8,691 bases of DNA from Candidatus Avelusimicrobium alvi (GTDB lineage Bacteria; Elusimicrobiota; Elusimicrobia; Elusimicrobiales; Elusimicrobiaceae): positions 1 to 8,691 of the forward strand of contig DCTQ01000061.1 of assembly GCA_002329395.1 (NCBI GenBank), in the 5' to 3' direction. The notes under the pieces are model-generated. The model saw only the letters and a list, made by a program, of their open reading frames with translations, was not told the DNA's origin and did not search any database. Both the position numbers and the translations under genes were made by a program. Of the stretch, positions 1 through 7,544 are shown one piece after another (within the stretch, counting starts at the first letter, position 1; each line of letters opens with the position of its first letter).

Positions 1-16
1 GGTTTTCAACAGATAC

Positions 17-53
17 AAAAACCCGCCCCGGCCGTTTAAAGCCGGGGCGGGTT
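17..53 (-). terminator. Rho-independent terminator of the cysteine-rich exported protein gene
   Basis: A perfect 13-bp GC-rich stem (left arm 20-32, right arm 41-53) closes an 8-base loop. On the minus strand it is followed by a short T run (17-20) and lies just past the stop codon at 67-69. The plus strand lacks a comparable T run, so the hairpin reads as a minus-strand terminator. Confidence 0.88.
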
Positions 54-66
54 ACAAATATACTTA

Positions 67-1254
67 CTAAATAGCTAACTCAGGGGTACTGGGCTGAAAC
101 GGAAGCGGATTGCTGGAGCCTCCCGCATCTTTCCAGCTGGAGCAGGTTACTTCCGTGCCTGCGGAACAGTCACTCATTTCCCCGCACATGGCATATTGAA
201 ACACATACAGCGTGCGGCAGCTGCCGGGGCCGTACAGATAGGTACTGTCGTAGCAAGACTGCCCTTTAAGCGAATTGGAAATAAAATACTTTTTGCCCGG
301 CGTACACGAGTTACATTCCGAACCCAGAGAACAACCCGAGGGCAGATTCATTTCATAGCCGTTTGACCGAAACGCCTCCTGAGCACTGACATCGGGATAA
401 TAGCCGACGAAGAAACCTGCGTTACGTAAACGAATATCGTTACACTCATATGAGATACCACTTGAATTAGGTGAACCTGGAGGATAGCAAATACCGTCGT
501 TTGCCGCACCGCGGGACACATCCAGCGTACCGCAGTATAACGCTTTAGTCAGGCATGTTTTCATGGTGCTCCGGCAAGTGTTAAGCGTCAAATATTTGCA
601 GGAATCATAATTCCACGTATACTTGATACTGCCCGTTTGGCCGGAGGGACACGTTTCGGTATACGTTTCCTGCCCGTTATGGGTGGGTTCGCACTTGGAG
701 ACCTCGCCGGGGTTGCCGCATACCAGATACACTTCTTCCGCCTTTTTGAGTTTTACCTTCTGCCACGACACCTGCGGCGCACCAGAGGCACCCGTCGCCG
801 CGCAGGAAGGAAATTTCTCCCCGCCGGATTTCATATGCGACGCAAACAATTTCAGTTCGTCCACCGTCATATCATTGGATTCTAAGCTGTAACCGTTGTT
901 TAACGTACCGATACGCAGGTTTGCAGCGAAATCTATATTCGCCTCTCCAGAGCCGCTCCCCAGCGTTACGTTCGTGCTCTTCACGGCGGCCGCCGTGTTT
1001 AAATCCAGCTTTCCCCGGTTCAGGTTCACAGCAGTAGCCTGCAACGGACGCGTTCCCAATGCGCCGGATTCCGCACAGCCCAGGTTCATTTCGCAGGCGG
1101 ACGTTAAACCCACGTCCATCTGCTTTTGGGCGTTAATCTTGCTGTACGCCACATACGGCACCGGGAAGTACGTTACCATTTTCATGGTGGAGTCGGCCAA
1201 TCCCGCCGACGGAAACACCGCCAAAGCGGCGCCCAGAATAAATAATTTTTTCAT
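67..1254 (-). CDS. Exported cysteine-rich protein of unknown function
   Basis: This 395-residue protein is not recognised as a named family. Residues 1-20 form a signal peptide: MKK, a hydrophobic core, then a likely signal peptidase I site after AGLA (A20), so the product is exported. Just after it comes TYFPVPYVAYSKI (residues 28-40), which resembles the TYYPxPYGxY motif I recall at the mature N-terminus of secreted proteins in Elusimicrobiota/Omnitrophota-type genomes. Residues 60-140 are Asn/Gly/Ala-rich and look like beta-repeat or stalk sequence. The C-terminal two thirds (150-371) hold 18 of the 20 cysteines, suggesting a disulfide-bonded extracytoplasmic domain. CPSGQTGSI (202-210) resembles short CPxGQTGSI elements seen in some pilin-associated surface proteins. 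The ATG at 1252-1254 is preceded by AGAGGG at good spacing. The gene has its own candidate promoter and terminator, so it is probably monocistronic. Surface display or adhesion is a guess. Confidence 0.85.
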   Translation of the reverse strand: MKKLFILGAALAVFPSAGLADSTMKMVTYFPVPYVAYSKINAQKQMDVGLTSACEMNLGCAESGALGTRPLQATAVNLNRGKLDLNTAAAVKSTNVTLGSGSGEANIDFAANLRIGTLNNGYSLESNDMTVDELKLFASHMKSGGEKFPSCAATGASGAPQVSWQKVKLKKAEEVYLVCGNPGEVSKCEPTHNGQETYTETCPSGQTGSIKYTWNYDSCKYLTLNTCRSTMKTCLTKALYCGTLDVSRGAANDGICYPPGSPNSSGISYECNDIRLRNAGFFVGYYPDVSAQEAFRSNGYEMNLPSGCSLGSECNSCTPGKKYFISNSLKGQSCYDSTYLYGPGSCRTLYVFQYAMCGEMSDCSAGTEVTCSSWKDAGGSSNPLPFQPSTPELAI

Positions 1255-1310
1255 AAAGCCCTCTGTCAGTTAAATTATCCGGCAAACCCGACACCTGCCT
1301 GCTACTATAT

Positions 1311-1339
1311 AATATAAAGTAAATTATGCCAAAAATCAA
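1311..1339 (-). promoter_or_regulatory. Candidate sigma70-type promoter of the exported protein gene
   Basis: On the minus strand TTGATT (1334-1339) and TATATT (1311-1316) are separated by exactly 17 bases, a good match to a housekeeping -35/-10 pair. A start near 1304 would give a leader of about 50 bases before the ATG at 1254, with the AGAGGG ribosome site at 1259-1264. It sits in the roughly 100-base gap after the TPR gene, in which I see no hairpin terminator, so read-through from the upstream unit is also possible. Confidence 0.6.
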
Positions 1340-1354
1340 CCGGGAAAAATTATT

Positions 1355-2461
1355 TTACGTATAGCTTTCCAAATACGTGTGCAGCCCTTCCGCACGCGCC
1401 TGCGATACGCCCGCGTCGTAAAGTTCTTCGGCCTCCGCCGTGCGGCCCAGCGCATAGAGCACCTGGGCGAGCGCAAGCTTGGTAAGAATCTGGCCGCGGG
1501 TTTCGTCCGAATTGTCAAACAGCGCGCGGGCCTGCTGCAAATCTTCCAGGGCGGCGGCCATTTTATTTTTGCGTTTTAAAATATCCGCGCGGCCCCATTT
1601 TACAAAGCCGAGGTCCACCGTGTCGTTAATGGCGCTGTAGAGCTTGTCGGCCACGTTGTAGTGGCGTAGGGCCTCGTCGTACTTGCCCTGCTGGCGCAGG
1701 CCGTTGGCCATGCCGCAGTTGGTATACGCTTTGCCGAACACGTCTTCGCTTTTGCGGAAAATCTTTTCGGCCAGTTTATAGTATTTCACGCAGTCGTCAA
1801 TTTTCCCGCAGATGCGGCTGATGCCCGCCAGGCCGCAGCAGCCGTAGGCCAGGCTGATGTCGTCCCCGGCTTTTTTGGCCAGCGAAACGGCTTTTTTAAA
1901 CTGGGCGATGCCTTCTTCAAAATGGCCCTGGAGGCGGAAAATCCCCCCTTTGGCCCAATGGATAAAGCTCATTCCGGCAAAATCCTTCAGCTGGGTGTAG
2001 GCGGCCAGCACCGCGTCCAGCAAATCCAGCGCTTCTTCCAGCCGGCCCCAGGCGCGCAGGGCCATGCCCATTTCCTGCATGGCGCGCACGATAAATTCGT
2101 CGTACTCCAATTCCCGGGCCATTTTTAAAGCGTCTTCCGCCAGTTCGTACGCGGCGGCCGAATGGCCCAGCGTGCGGTAGCAGGCCGCCATGGCGAGCAA
2201 AGCGTCCATACGCGTTTCGGCGTCTTCGGCGGTCTGCAGGGTTTTGGCGTAGCTTTTTAAAGCGTCTTCAAACGAACCCAGCTGGCGTTGGGCCTCGCCG
2301 GTTAAAAACCAGGCGGCCGCGTCTTTGGCGCGCGCGGCGGAAAGTTTTTCAAGCGCGTCCGACGGGCGGCCCGCGTCCAGCAAGGCTTCCAGCGCGGCAT
2401 AGTCCAGTTTTACCGCGCGTTTGGCGGCGGTGCGTTGCACTTTCTTTTTGGTTGCGGCCAT
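1355..2461 (-). CDS. TPR-repeat protein, cytoplasmic, probable scaffold or signalling partner
   Basis: A 368-residue protein made almost wholly of tetratricopeptide-type helical repeats. About eight units can be seen, near residues 49-80, 87-117, 126-157, 166-197, 206-237, 244-277, 286-315 and 324-357. Each shows the usual small residue/Gly in helix A and an A-L/Y pattern in helix B (for example LGSFEDALKSYAKTL, QGKYDEALRHYNVAD). Several repeats are near 40 residues long, closer to the longer TPR/LGN-like type that binds peptides. There is no signal peptide or membrane segment. The first 18 residues are rich in Lys/Arg/Ala and probably disordered. The ATG start is supported by AAGGGGG seven bases upstream. 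The gene begins 20 bases after the response regulator stop, so the two are probably co-transcribed, and the TPR array may be a protein-interaction partner of that regulator. That pairing is inferred; no enzymatic domain is present. Confidence 0.88.
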   Translation of the reverse strand: MAATKKKVQRTAAKRAVKLDYAALEALLDAGRPSDALEKLSAARAKDAAAWFLTGEAQRQLGSFEDALKSYAKTLQTAEDAETRMDALLAMAACYRTLGHSAAAYELAEDALKMARELEYDEFIVRAMQEMGMALRAWGRLEEALDLLDAVLAAYTQLKDFAGMSFIHWAKGGIFRLQGHFEEGIAQFKKAVSLAKKAGDDISLAYGCCGLAGISRICGKIDDCVKYYKLAEKIFRKSEDVFGKAYTNCGMANGLRQQGKYDEALRHYNVADKLYSAINDTVDLGFVKWGRADILKRKNKMAAALEDLQQARALFDNSDETRGQILTKLALAQVLYALGRTAEAEELYDAGVSQARAEGLHTYLESYT

Positions 2462-2481
2462 ATGGTTTCCCCCTTGGAAAA

Positions 2482-2847
2482 TTACAGTTTTAACAGCTTT
2501 TTGATTTCAGCCAGCGTAGAAGCCAAATCGTACGGCTTCGGAATAAAATAGTCCGCGCCCGCTTCCGTCGCGCGGTCGCGCGACTCCGGGTCCGACAGCG
2601 TGGACATAATCACCACCGGAATGCGCCAGGTGACGTTGTCAGTCTTTAACAGTTTGCAAACGTCAAATCCGCTGAGTTTGGGCAACATTAAATCAAGCAG
2701 GATTAAATCGGGCTTTACCTGTTTGGCAAGCGCCACGCCCGCCACGCCGTTTTCGGCCCAGTGCACGTCAATCCCTTCCACTTTCAGCGCGCCCGAAAGC
2801 GCGCCGCCGAGCACTTTGGAATCTTCAATCAGCACCACTTTTTTCAT
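2482..2847 (-). CDS. Single-domain (CheY-like) response regulator
   Basis: A 121-residue receiver domain with no output domain. The phosphorylation machinery is intact: acidic pair E8/D9, phospho-acceptor D52 in LLDLMLP, the switch Ser/Thr at 82-83 in VVIMST, the aromatic switch residue near F101 and the conserved K104 in FIPKP. It would receive phosphate from a histidine kinase encoded elsewhere and act through protein contacts. I place the start at the ATG at 2845-2847 (MKKVVLIEDS), two bases after the carbonic-anhydrase-like stop and eight bases after GAAGAG. A TTG six codons further upstream is open but would overlap the previous gene and lacks a better ribosome site. The TPR gene follows by 20 bases. 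Stand-alone receivers of this kind serve chemotaxis, twitching motility and other relays; which one applies here cannot be told from sequence. Confidence 0.93.
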   Translation of the reverse strand: MKKVVLIEDSKVLGGALSGALKVEGIDVHWAENGVAGVALAKQVKPDLILLDLMLPKLSGFDVCKLLKTDNVTWRIPVVIMSTLSDPESRDRATEAGADYFIPKPYDLASTLAEIKKLLKL

Positions 2848-2849
2848 GG

Positions 2850-3365
2850 TTATATCTCTTCGCAATGGTCTTTATAGAGGCGGATGGAGTCCGCGTATTC
2901 GCGCGCGTTGCGGATGACGGCGTTTACTTCGTCTTCTTCCAATTTGCGCACGATTTTGGCCGGCACGCCCATCACCAGCGAGCCCGCCGGGATGTTTTTC
3001 CCCGCCGGAACCACCGCGCCCGCGCCGATAATGCAGTTGGGGCCCACTTCGCTTTCCATCACCACGGCGTTCATGCCGATCAGGCAGTTGTCGCCGATTT
3101 TGCTTCCGTGCACCACGGCCCCGTGGCCCACGCTCACCCCGCGCCCGATCAGGCACGGCGCGCCGTAATTAACGTGCACGCAGGCGTTTTCCTGAATGTT
3201 GGAATTTTCCCCCACGGAAATAGAGGCGATGTCCCCCCGCAGCACGGCGCACGGCCAGACGGACACGTTTTCCCCCAATGTCACGCCGCCGATAATTACG
3301 GCGGTTTTATGCACGTAGCAGCTGGGGCGCACGTCGGGCACCAGCTCGTTAATACGCTCTTTCAT
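2850..3365 (-). CDS. Gamma-carbonic-anhydrase-like hexapeptide-repeat protein
   Basis: A 171-residue left-handed beta-helix protein of the YrdA/PaaY/CamH-type gamma-carbonic anhydrase family. Hexapeptide repeats ([IVL]G-x4) run from about residue 22 to 135, followed by a C-terminal helix (142-170) that packs along the trimer in this family. The three zinc-ligand histidines are visible as H64 (CVHV), H81 and H86 (GHGAVVHG), and the conserved VLRGD (R43, D45) and NIQ (56-58) elements are present. The PAGSLVMGVPAKIVRKL segment (126-142) is typical. The protein lacks the long acidic loop of archaeal Cam. Family members hydrate CO2 or have lost activity and act as thioesterase or acyl-related proteins, so the metal site is likely but the reaction is unproven. 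It is cytoplasmic. The start codon overlaps the stop of the membrane protein gene by one base (TGATG), with AAAGGAG seven bases upstream, indicating translational coupling. Confidence 0.92.
   Translation of the reverse strand: MKERINELVPDVRPSCYVHKTAVIIGGVTLGENVSVWPCAVLRGDIASISVGENSNIQENACVHVNYGAPCLIGRGVSVGHGAVVHGSKIGDNCLIGMNAVVMESEVGPNCIIGAGAVVPAGKNIPAGSLVMGVPAKIVRKLEEDEVNAVIRNAREYADSIRLYKDHCEEI
2856..2861 (-). promoter_or_regulatory. Ribosome binding site fixing the response regulator start
   Basis: GAAGAG on the minus strand lies eight bases before the ATG at 2847, inside the last codons of the carbonic-anhydrase-like gene. It favours the 121-residue form over the upstream TTG start. Confidence 0.55.
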
Positions 3366-4414
3366 CAGGAAACTCCTTTAGGTAATTTGGGCTTGCGCGA
3401 AGACGGCGAAGACGAAAGCTGAAGCCCCCAGTAAATAAAAATGCTGATAATGCCCGGAATCACGTAATACACCACGCGGTAGATGAGCGTGGCCATCAGG
3501 GCGGCGTCCCAGTCAATGCCCATTTGGGCGTAAACGGCCGTCATCGCCAGTTCCATGGCGCCCAGGCCGCCGGGCAAAATCGGAATCAGCGTGGTAACCA
3601 TGCCGACGGCAAACCCCGCCACCAGCACCCCCGCCGTAATGTGAATGCCCACCGCGCGGAAAGCGAAATAGAGCACAAAAATCGTAAAAAGCCAGTCCCC
3701 GCAGACGTAGACGATGGTCATCGTCAGCTTGTTTTTCTTTTTATGGATAAGGTCAATCCCTTCGTCCAGCTGGTCCATAAAATTGTCGTACTTGCCTTTG
3801 GGAATCAGCGCGCGGAACACGTGAAAAAGCACCTTGTTCATCAGCCGGAAAATCTTGCGCAGCCAGCGCGAGCGCCATTCGTTGTTAAACAGAAACGCGG
3901 TAATCACCACGCACACGGCACACATCACGACAATGAGCGAAAAGTTTTTGAGGAGCTGCATCGTCGTGGCCGAGGAATTAAACAGCATCAGCACCGAACC
4001 CTGCAAAATAATTATGGCCAGCACGAAATACAACAAAACGGTAATCACGATGCTTGCCGTTACGCAGGTGCCAAACGGCACGCGGCGGCGGTTTAACAAA
4101 TGCGCGCGCAGGGCAAACCCGCTTACCCCCAGCGAAGAAACCACATAATTCACCGTGGTGGACACCAGCGCAATGCCGATGGCCGCGCTTTTGCTTATGC
4201 GCCGGCCCATAATGCGCAGCACCTCGTAGAGGCTTAGGCCCATGGACACATAAATCAGCACGGAAGAAAAAAGGGAAAGAAAAAGATACTTGGTGCGCAC
4301 GCCCTGCCAGATTTTGACAAAGCTGTCTTTGGCCTGGTATACCATAAAAGCGATAAGGCCGAGGGAAAGAAGAATGCCCAGCGTATAGAGCAGGTATTTT
4401 AACGGTTTTTTCAA
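3365..4414 (-). CDS. UPF0104 / LPG-synthase-type integral membrane protein
   Basis: A 349-residue polytopic inner-membrane protein of the lysylphosphatidylglycerol synthase TM-region family (UPF0104, YbhN-like). About eight hydrophobic segments are visible, near residues 7-26, 43-65, 77-98, 117-145, 157-176, 231-254, 261-283 and 308-332, with a charged cytoplasmic-type loop at 177-230. The family hallmark PGGLGAMELA lies at 281-290, with a YRVVYYVIPG segment at 312-321. The catalytic aminoacyl-transfer domain of full MprF is absent, so this is the membrane half only; such proteins are thought to handle or flip lipids, with the substrate unknown here. The start is TTG at 4412-4414, supported by CGGAG seven bases upstream. 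It is the first gene of the minus-strand unit and overlaps the next gene by one base. Confidence 0.9.
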   Translation of the reverse strand: MKKPLKYLLYTLGILLSLGLIAFMVYQAKDSFVKIWQGVRTKYLFLSLFSSVLIYVSMGLSLYEVLRIMGRRISKSAAIGIALVSTTVNYVVSSLGVSGFALRAHLLNRRRVPFGTCVTASIVITVLLYFVLAIIILQGSVLMLFNSSATTMQLLKNFSLIVVMCAVCVVITAFLFNNEWRSRWLRKIFRLMNKVLFHVFRALIPKGKYDNFMDQLDEGIDLIHKKKNKLTMTIVYVCGDWLFTIFVLYFAFRAVGIHITAGVLVAGFAVGMVTTLIPILPGGLGAMELAMTAVYAQMGIDWDAALMATLIYRVVYYVIPGIISIFIYWGLQLSSSPSSRKPKLPKGVS

Positions 4415-4421
4415 GCGTACG

Positions 4422-4425
4422 CTCC
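4422..4425 (-). promoter_or_regulatory. Ribosome binding site supporting the TTG start of the membrane protein
   Basis: GGAG on the minus strand sits seven bases before the TTG at 4414. No ATG or GTG with a comparable site lies near the start of the open frame, so the non-AUG start is preferred. Confidence 0.55.
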
Positions 4426-4440
4426 GGGATAATGATATGT

Positions 4441-4458
4441 ATAAATTATATAATTTAT
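4441..4458. promoter_or_regulatory. AT-only 18-bp palindrome with overlapping -10-like elements on both strands
   Basis: ATAAATTATATAATTTAT is a perfect inverted repeat in the gap of about 120 bases between the divergent membrane protein and uvrA starts. It holds TATAAT on the plus strand at 4449-4454 and TATAAT on the minus strand at 4445-4450, so both genes could use -10 elements that share bases. I see no good -35 for either direction, so it could equally be an operator or only an AT-rich promoter core. No SOS/LexA box is recognisable upstream of uvrA. Confidence 0.45.
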
Positions 4459-4520
4459 TTAGGGGAAAAAGACACGCGATTCGGAACCGGCTTCCGCCTC
4501 GCTCCCGTTTTTGGATGATA

Positions 4521-4525
4521 AAGGA
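4521..4525 (+). promoter_or_regulatory. uvrA ribosome binding site
   Basis: AAGGA lies eight bases before the ATG at 4534, a standard Shine-Dalgarno arrangement that fixes the start of the 993-residue protein. Confidence 0.65.
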
Positions 4526-4533
4526 TTTTATAT

Positions 4534-7515
4534 ATGAAAAGCATTAAAGTAATCGGCGCGAAAGGGCACAATTTAAAAAACGTTACGGTGGAACTGCCCA
4601 AAGACAAAATGGTGGTGGTAACGGGGCTGTCCGGCTCCGGCAAAAGCTCGCTGGCGTTTGACACCATTTACGCCGAAGGCCAGCGCCGCTACGTGGAAAG
4701 TATGTCCGCCTATGCGCGGCAGTTTTTGGAACTGATGGAAAAACCGGACGTGGAGCATATTGAAGGGCTCTCGCCCGCCATTTCCATTGAACAGCGCAAC
4801 CCGTCTAAAAATCCGCGTTCCACGGTGGCCACCGTGACCGAAATTTACGACTACCTGCGCCTGCTGTTCGCCCGCGTGGGGCACCGCTTCTGCCCCGAAT
4901 GCGGCCGCGAAGTGCAGTCCTGGAGCGTACAGGGCATCGCGCAGGACATTTTAAAAAAGTTTGACGGCAAGACCGTTTATATTCTCTCGCCCGTCATCCG
5001 GGGCCGCGCGGGCACGTACGAGGAATTGTTCGCCAAGTTTAAAAAAGAAGGCTACGTCAAAGCGCGCGTAAACGGCACGGTGATTTCGCTGGACCAGACG
5101 CCCGCGCTGGAACGCTATAAAAAGCATACCATTGAACTCGTAACGGATGAAATTTACGTGGAAGAATTTGACCGCGAACGCCTGGTGGAAAGCCTGGAGG
5201 CCGCGTTGAAATACGCCAAGGGCCTCGTGCACGTGCTGGAAACCGAAGGCGAAAAACCGCTTGATTTTACTTACAGCGAAAGCAACGCCTGCGCGCACTG
5301 CGGCATCGGGTTTTCGGAGCTGGAGCCGCGCCTGTTTTCGTTCAACTCGCCTTACGGCGCGTGCCCGGAATGCAACGGCCTGGGGCTTAAAATTGAAGTG
5401 GCCGAAGACCTCGTGGTGCCGGACCCGGCCCTATCCATTAACGAAGGCGCCATCGCCGCGTGGGACAACCCCGTCACCACGCGCACCCACCGCTGGAAAA
5501 ACTCCTGGAGCGGGTATTATTACGATATTTTAAAACAAGTCTGCCGCCAGAACAAAATCAATATGAACACGCCGTGGAACAAGCTGCCCAAAGCCCAGCG
5601 GGACCTGATTTTGTACGGCGCCGGCGGGGCGAGCTATACGTCGCTCATCTCCGGCGGCGAGCAGGATTTTGAGGGCGTGATTACCAACCTAAAACGCCGC
5701 TACCAGGAAAGCGAAAGCGACTTTGTAAAAGAAGAAGTCTACACCCGTTTTATGCGCGAAGTAACCTGCCCCACCTGCAAAGGCATGCGCTTAAAACCCG
5801 AGGCCCTGGCCGTGCGCGTGGACGGCAAAAACATCCACGATATTACGGCCATGCAGGTGTCCGCCGCCAAAGCGTTTTTCAATGCCATCCAATTAAGCGA
5901 CAAGGAACAAATCATCGCCAAAGACGTACTCAAAGAAATCCGCGCGCGGCTGGATTTTTTAAACAGCGTGGGCCTTTCCTACTTAACGCTGGAACGCAAA
6001 AGCCAGACGCTTTCCGGCGGCGAAGCCCAGCGCATCCACTTGGCCACGCAAATCGGCTCCGGCCTGACCGGCGTGCTGTACGTGCTGGACGAACCCACCA
6101 TCGGGCTTCACTCGCGCGACAACGACCGCCTGATTGAAACCTTAAAAAACCTGCGGGATTTGGACAACACCCTCATCATCGTGGAACACGATAAGGACAC
6201 GATTCTCGCGTCCGACTATGTGGTGGAACTCGGCCCGGCGGCCGGCGAACACGGCGGCCAAATTGTGGCCGCGGAGCCGACGGCGGACTTTTTGCGCGAC
6301 GAAAAATCCCTCACCGCTTCGTACTTAAACGGACGGCGGATGATTCTGCCGCGCGAAGAACTGCGCAAAGGAAACGGCAAGTATTTGGAAATTATCGGCG
6401 CGAAACAGTTTAACTTAAAAAACATTGACGTTAAATTCCCGCTCGGCAAATTCATCTGCGTAACGGGCGTGTCCGGCTCGGGCAAGTCCACGCTCATCCA
6501 CCAGATTTTGTACAAAGCCCTCGCGCAAAAGTTCTACGGCGCCAAAGACGCCCCGGGCAAACACAAAGAAATCAAAGGTTTAGCCAACATTGATAAAGTG
6601 ATTATCGTGGACCAGAGCCCGATAGGCAAAACGCCGCGCTCCAACCCGGCCACGTATACGGGCGTGTTTTCGCACATCCGCGATTTGTTCGCCGAAATGC
6701 CCGAAGCCAAACGCCGCGGCTACAAGCCGGGCCGCTTCTCCTTTAACGTAAAGGGCGGACGCTGCGAAAAATGCCAGGGCGACGGAATTTTAAAAATCCA
6801 GATGCAGTTCCTGCCGGACATCTACGTCAAATGCGAAGAGTGCGACGGCAAACGCTTTAACGAGGACACGCTGCAGGTAAAATTCAAAGGCAAGAACATC
6901 GCCGAAGTGTTGGAAATGAGCGTATCCCAGGCGCTGGAATTTTTTGACAGCATCCCCAAAATCAAACGCTACTTAAAAACGCTGAACGACGTGGGCCTGG
7001 GTTACATCAAGCTCGGCCAGGCGGCCACCACGCTTTCCGGCGGCGAAGCCCAGCGCGTAAAACTGGCGGATGAACTTTCCCGCAAGGGGACGGGCAAAAC
7101 GCTCTATATTCTGGACGAGCCCACCACCGGCCTGCACTTTGCCGATATTGACAAACTGCTCCACGTGCTCCACGGCCTGGCGGACAAAGGCAACACCGTG
7201 CTGATTATTGAGCACAACCTGGACGTTATCAAAACCGCCGACTGGCTGATTGACCTCGGCCCCGAAGGCGGCGACAAAGGCGGCACCATTGTAGCCGCGG
7301 GCACGCCCCGGCAGGTGGCGGCGTGCAAGGCTTCCTATACCGGGCGGTATTTAAAGCCGGAGCTGGACGCGGTGGACGAGTTTCTGCAAAAACACCCGGA
7401 ACAGAAGCTCCACGCGCCCAAAGCGGCCGCCGTTAAAAAGGCCGCCCCGGCGGCGAAGCCCAAAGCCCCCTCAAAGACTAAAAAGAAAACGGTTCAAACA
7501 AAAAAGGCCCTCTAA
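4534..7515 (+). CDS. uvrA: Excinuclease ABC subunit A (UvrA)
   Basis: UvrA is the dimeric ABC-type ATPase that finds bulky DNA lesions and loads UvrB in nucleotide excision repair, in the cytoplasm. Both ATPase halves are complete: Walker [10 protein letters not shown] (31-39) and GVSGSGKST (645-653), ABC signatures LSGGEAQR (493-500 and 834-841), and Walker B/DEP motifs (514-521 and 857-863). Zinc modules are visible as C253/C256/C277/C280 and C744/C747/C767/C770. Further CxxC pairs at C120/C123 and C412/C415 probably form the third zinc site known in some UvrAs. The UvrB-binding insertion lies at about 130-250. Most family members end soon after the LKP motif (here 940-942); this one continues for about 50 residues, ending in a Lys/Ala/Pro-rich tail (962-993). 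AAGGA eight bases before the ATG supports the start. The gene is divergent from the four-gene unit and convergent with a prepilin gene; its stop codon lies inside the terminator hairpin. Confidence 0.98.
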   Translation: MKSIKVIGAKGHNLKNVTVELPKDKMVVVTGLSGSGKSSLAFDTIYAEGQRRYVESMSAYARQFLELMEKPDVEHIEGLSPAISIEQRNPSKNPRSTVATVTEIYDYLRLLFARVGHRFCPECGREVQSWSVQGIAQDILKKFDGKTVYILSPVIRGRAGTYEELFAKFKKEGYVKARVNGTVISLDQTPALERYKKHTIELVTDEIYVEEFDRERLVESLEAALKYAKGLVHVLETEGEKPLDFTYSESNACAHCGIGFSELEPRLFSFNSPYGACPECNGLGLKIEVAEDLVVPDPALSINEGAIAAWDNPVTTRTHRWKNSWSGYYYDILKQVCRQNKINMNTPWNKLPKAQRDLILYGAGGASYTSLISGGEQDFEGVITNLKRRYQESESDFVKEEVYTRFMREVTCPTCKGMRLKPEALAVRVDGKNIHDITAMQVSAAKAFFNAIQLSDKEQIIAKDVLKEIRARLDFLNSVGLSYLTLERKSQTLSGGEAQRIHLATQIGSGLTGVLYVLDEPTIGLHSRDNDRLIETLKNLRDLDNTLIIVEHDKDTILASDYVVELGPAAGEHGGQIVAAEPTADFLRDEKSLTASYLNGRRMILPREELRKGNGKYLEIIGAKQFNLKNIDVKFPLGKFICVTGVSGSGKSTLIHQILYKALAQKFYGAKDAPGKHKEIKGLANIDKVIIVDQSPIGKTPRSNPATYTGVFSHIRDLFAEMPEAKRRGYKPGRFSFNVKGGRCEKCQGDGILKIQMQFLPDIYVKCEECDGKRFNEDTLQVKFKGKNIAEVLEMSVSQALEFFDSIPKIKRYLKTLNDVGLGYIKLGQAATTLSGGEAQRVKLADELSRKGTGKTLYILDEPTTGLHFADIDKLLHVLHGLADKGNTVLIIEHNLDVIKTADWLIDLGPEGGDKGGTIVAAGTPRQVAACKASYTGRYLKPELDAVDEFLQKHPEQKLHAPKAAAVKKAAPAAKPKAPSKTKKKTVQTKKAL

Positions 7516-7529
7516 AAAGAGGGCCTTTT
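7502..7529. terminator. Bidirectional terminator shared by uvrA and the convergent prepilin gene
   Basis: A perfect 12-bp stem (7502-7513 with 7518-7529) closes an AAAA loop. The plus-strand right arm ends in TTTT and the minus-strand right arm ends in a run of Ts (7505 down to 7500), so it can work in both directions. The uvrA stop codon TAA (7513-7515) and the last codons of uvrA are part of the left arm and loop. Its sequence is repeated at 8140-8172. Confidence 0.9.
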
Positions 7530-7544
7530 ACCAGCGTCAAAATA

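Noticed and set aside
623..1273. Plus-strand open frames opposite the exported cysteine-rich protein
   Set aside because: No recognisable protein features; the minus-strand frame has a signal peptide, ribosome site, promoter and terminator.
2848..2865. TTG start six codons upstream for the response regulator
   Set aside because: It overlaps the previous gene and adds residues not part of the receiver fold; the ATG at 2847 has a usable ribosome site.
2865..3422. Long plus-strand open frame (185 codons) opposite the carbonic-anhydrase-like gene
   Set aside because: Its translation is rich in His/Ala/Gly/Arg with no recognisable domain, as expected opposite a GC-rich gene, and it lies antisense to a gene with intact family motifs.
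3524..4096. Plus-strand open frame (190 codons) opposite the membrane protein gene
   Set aside because: Its translation is rich in His/Gln/Asn/Arg, a typical mirror of hydrophobic codons on the other strand, with no ribosome site or domain.
4472..4486. Small hairpin CGGAA-CCGGC-TTCCG in the uvrA leader
   Set aside because: Only five pairs with no T run and no match to a known riboregulator; such short hairpins arise often by chance.
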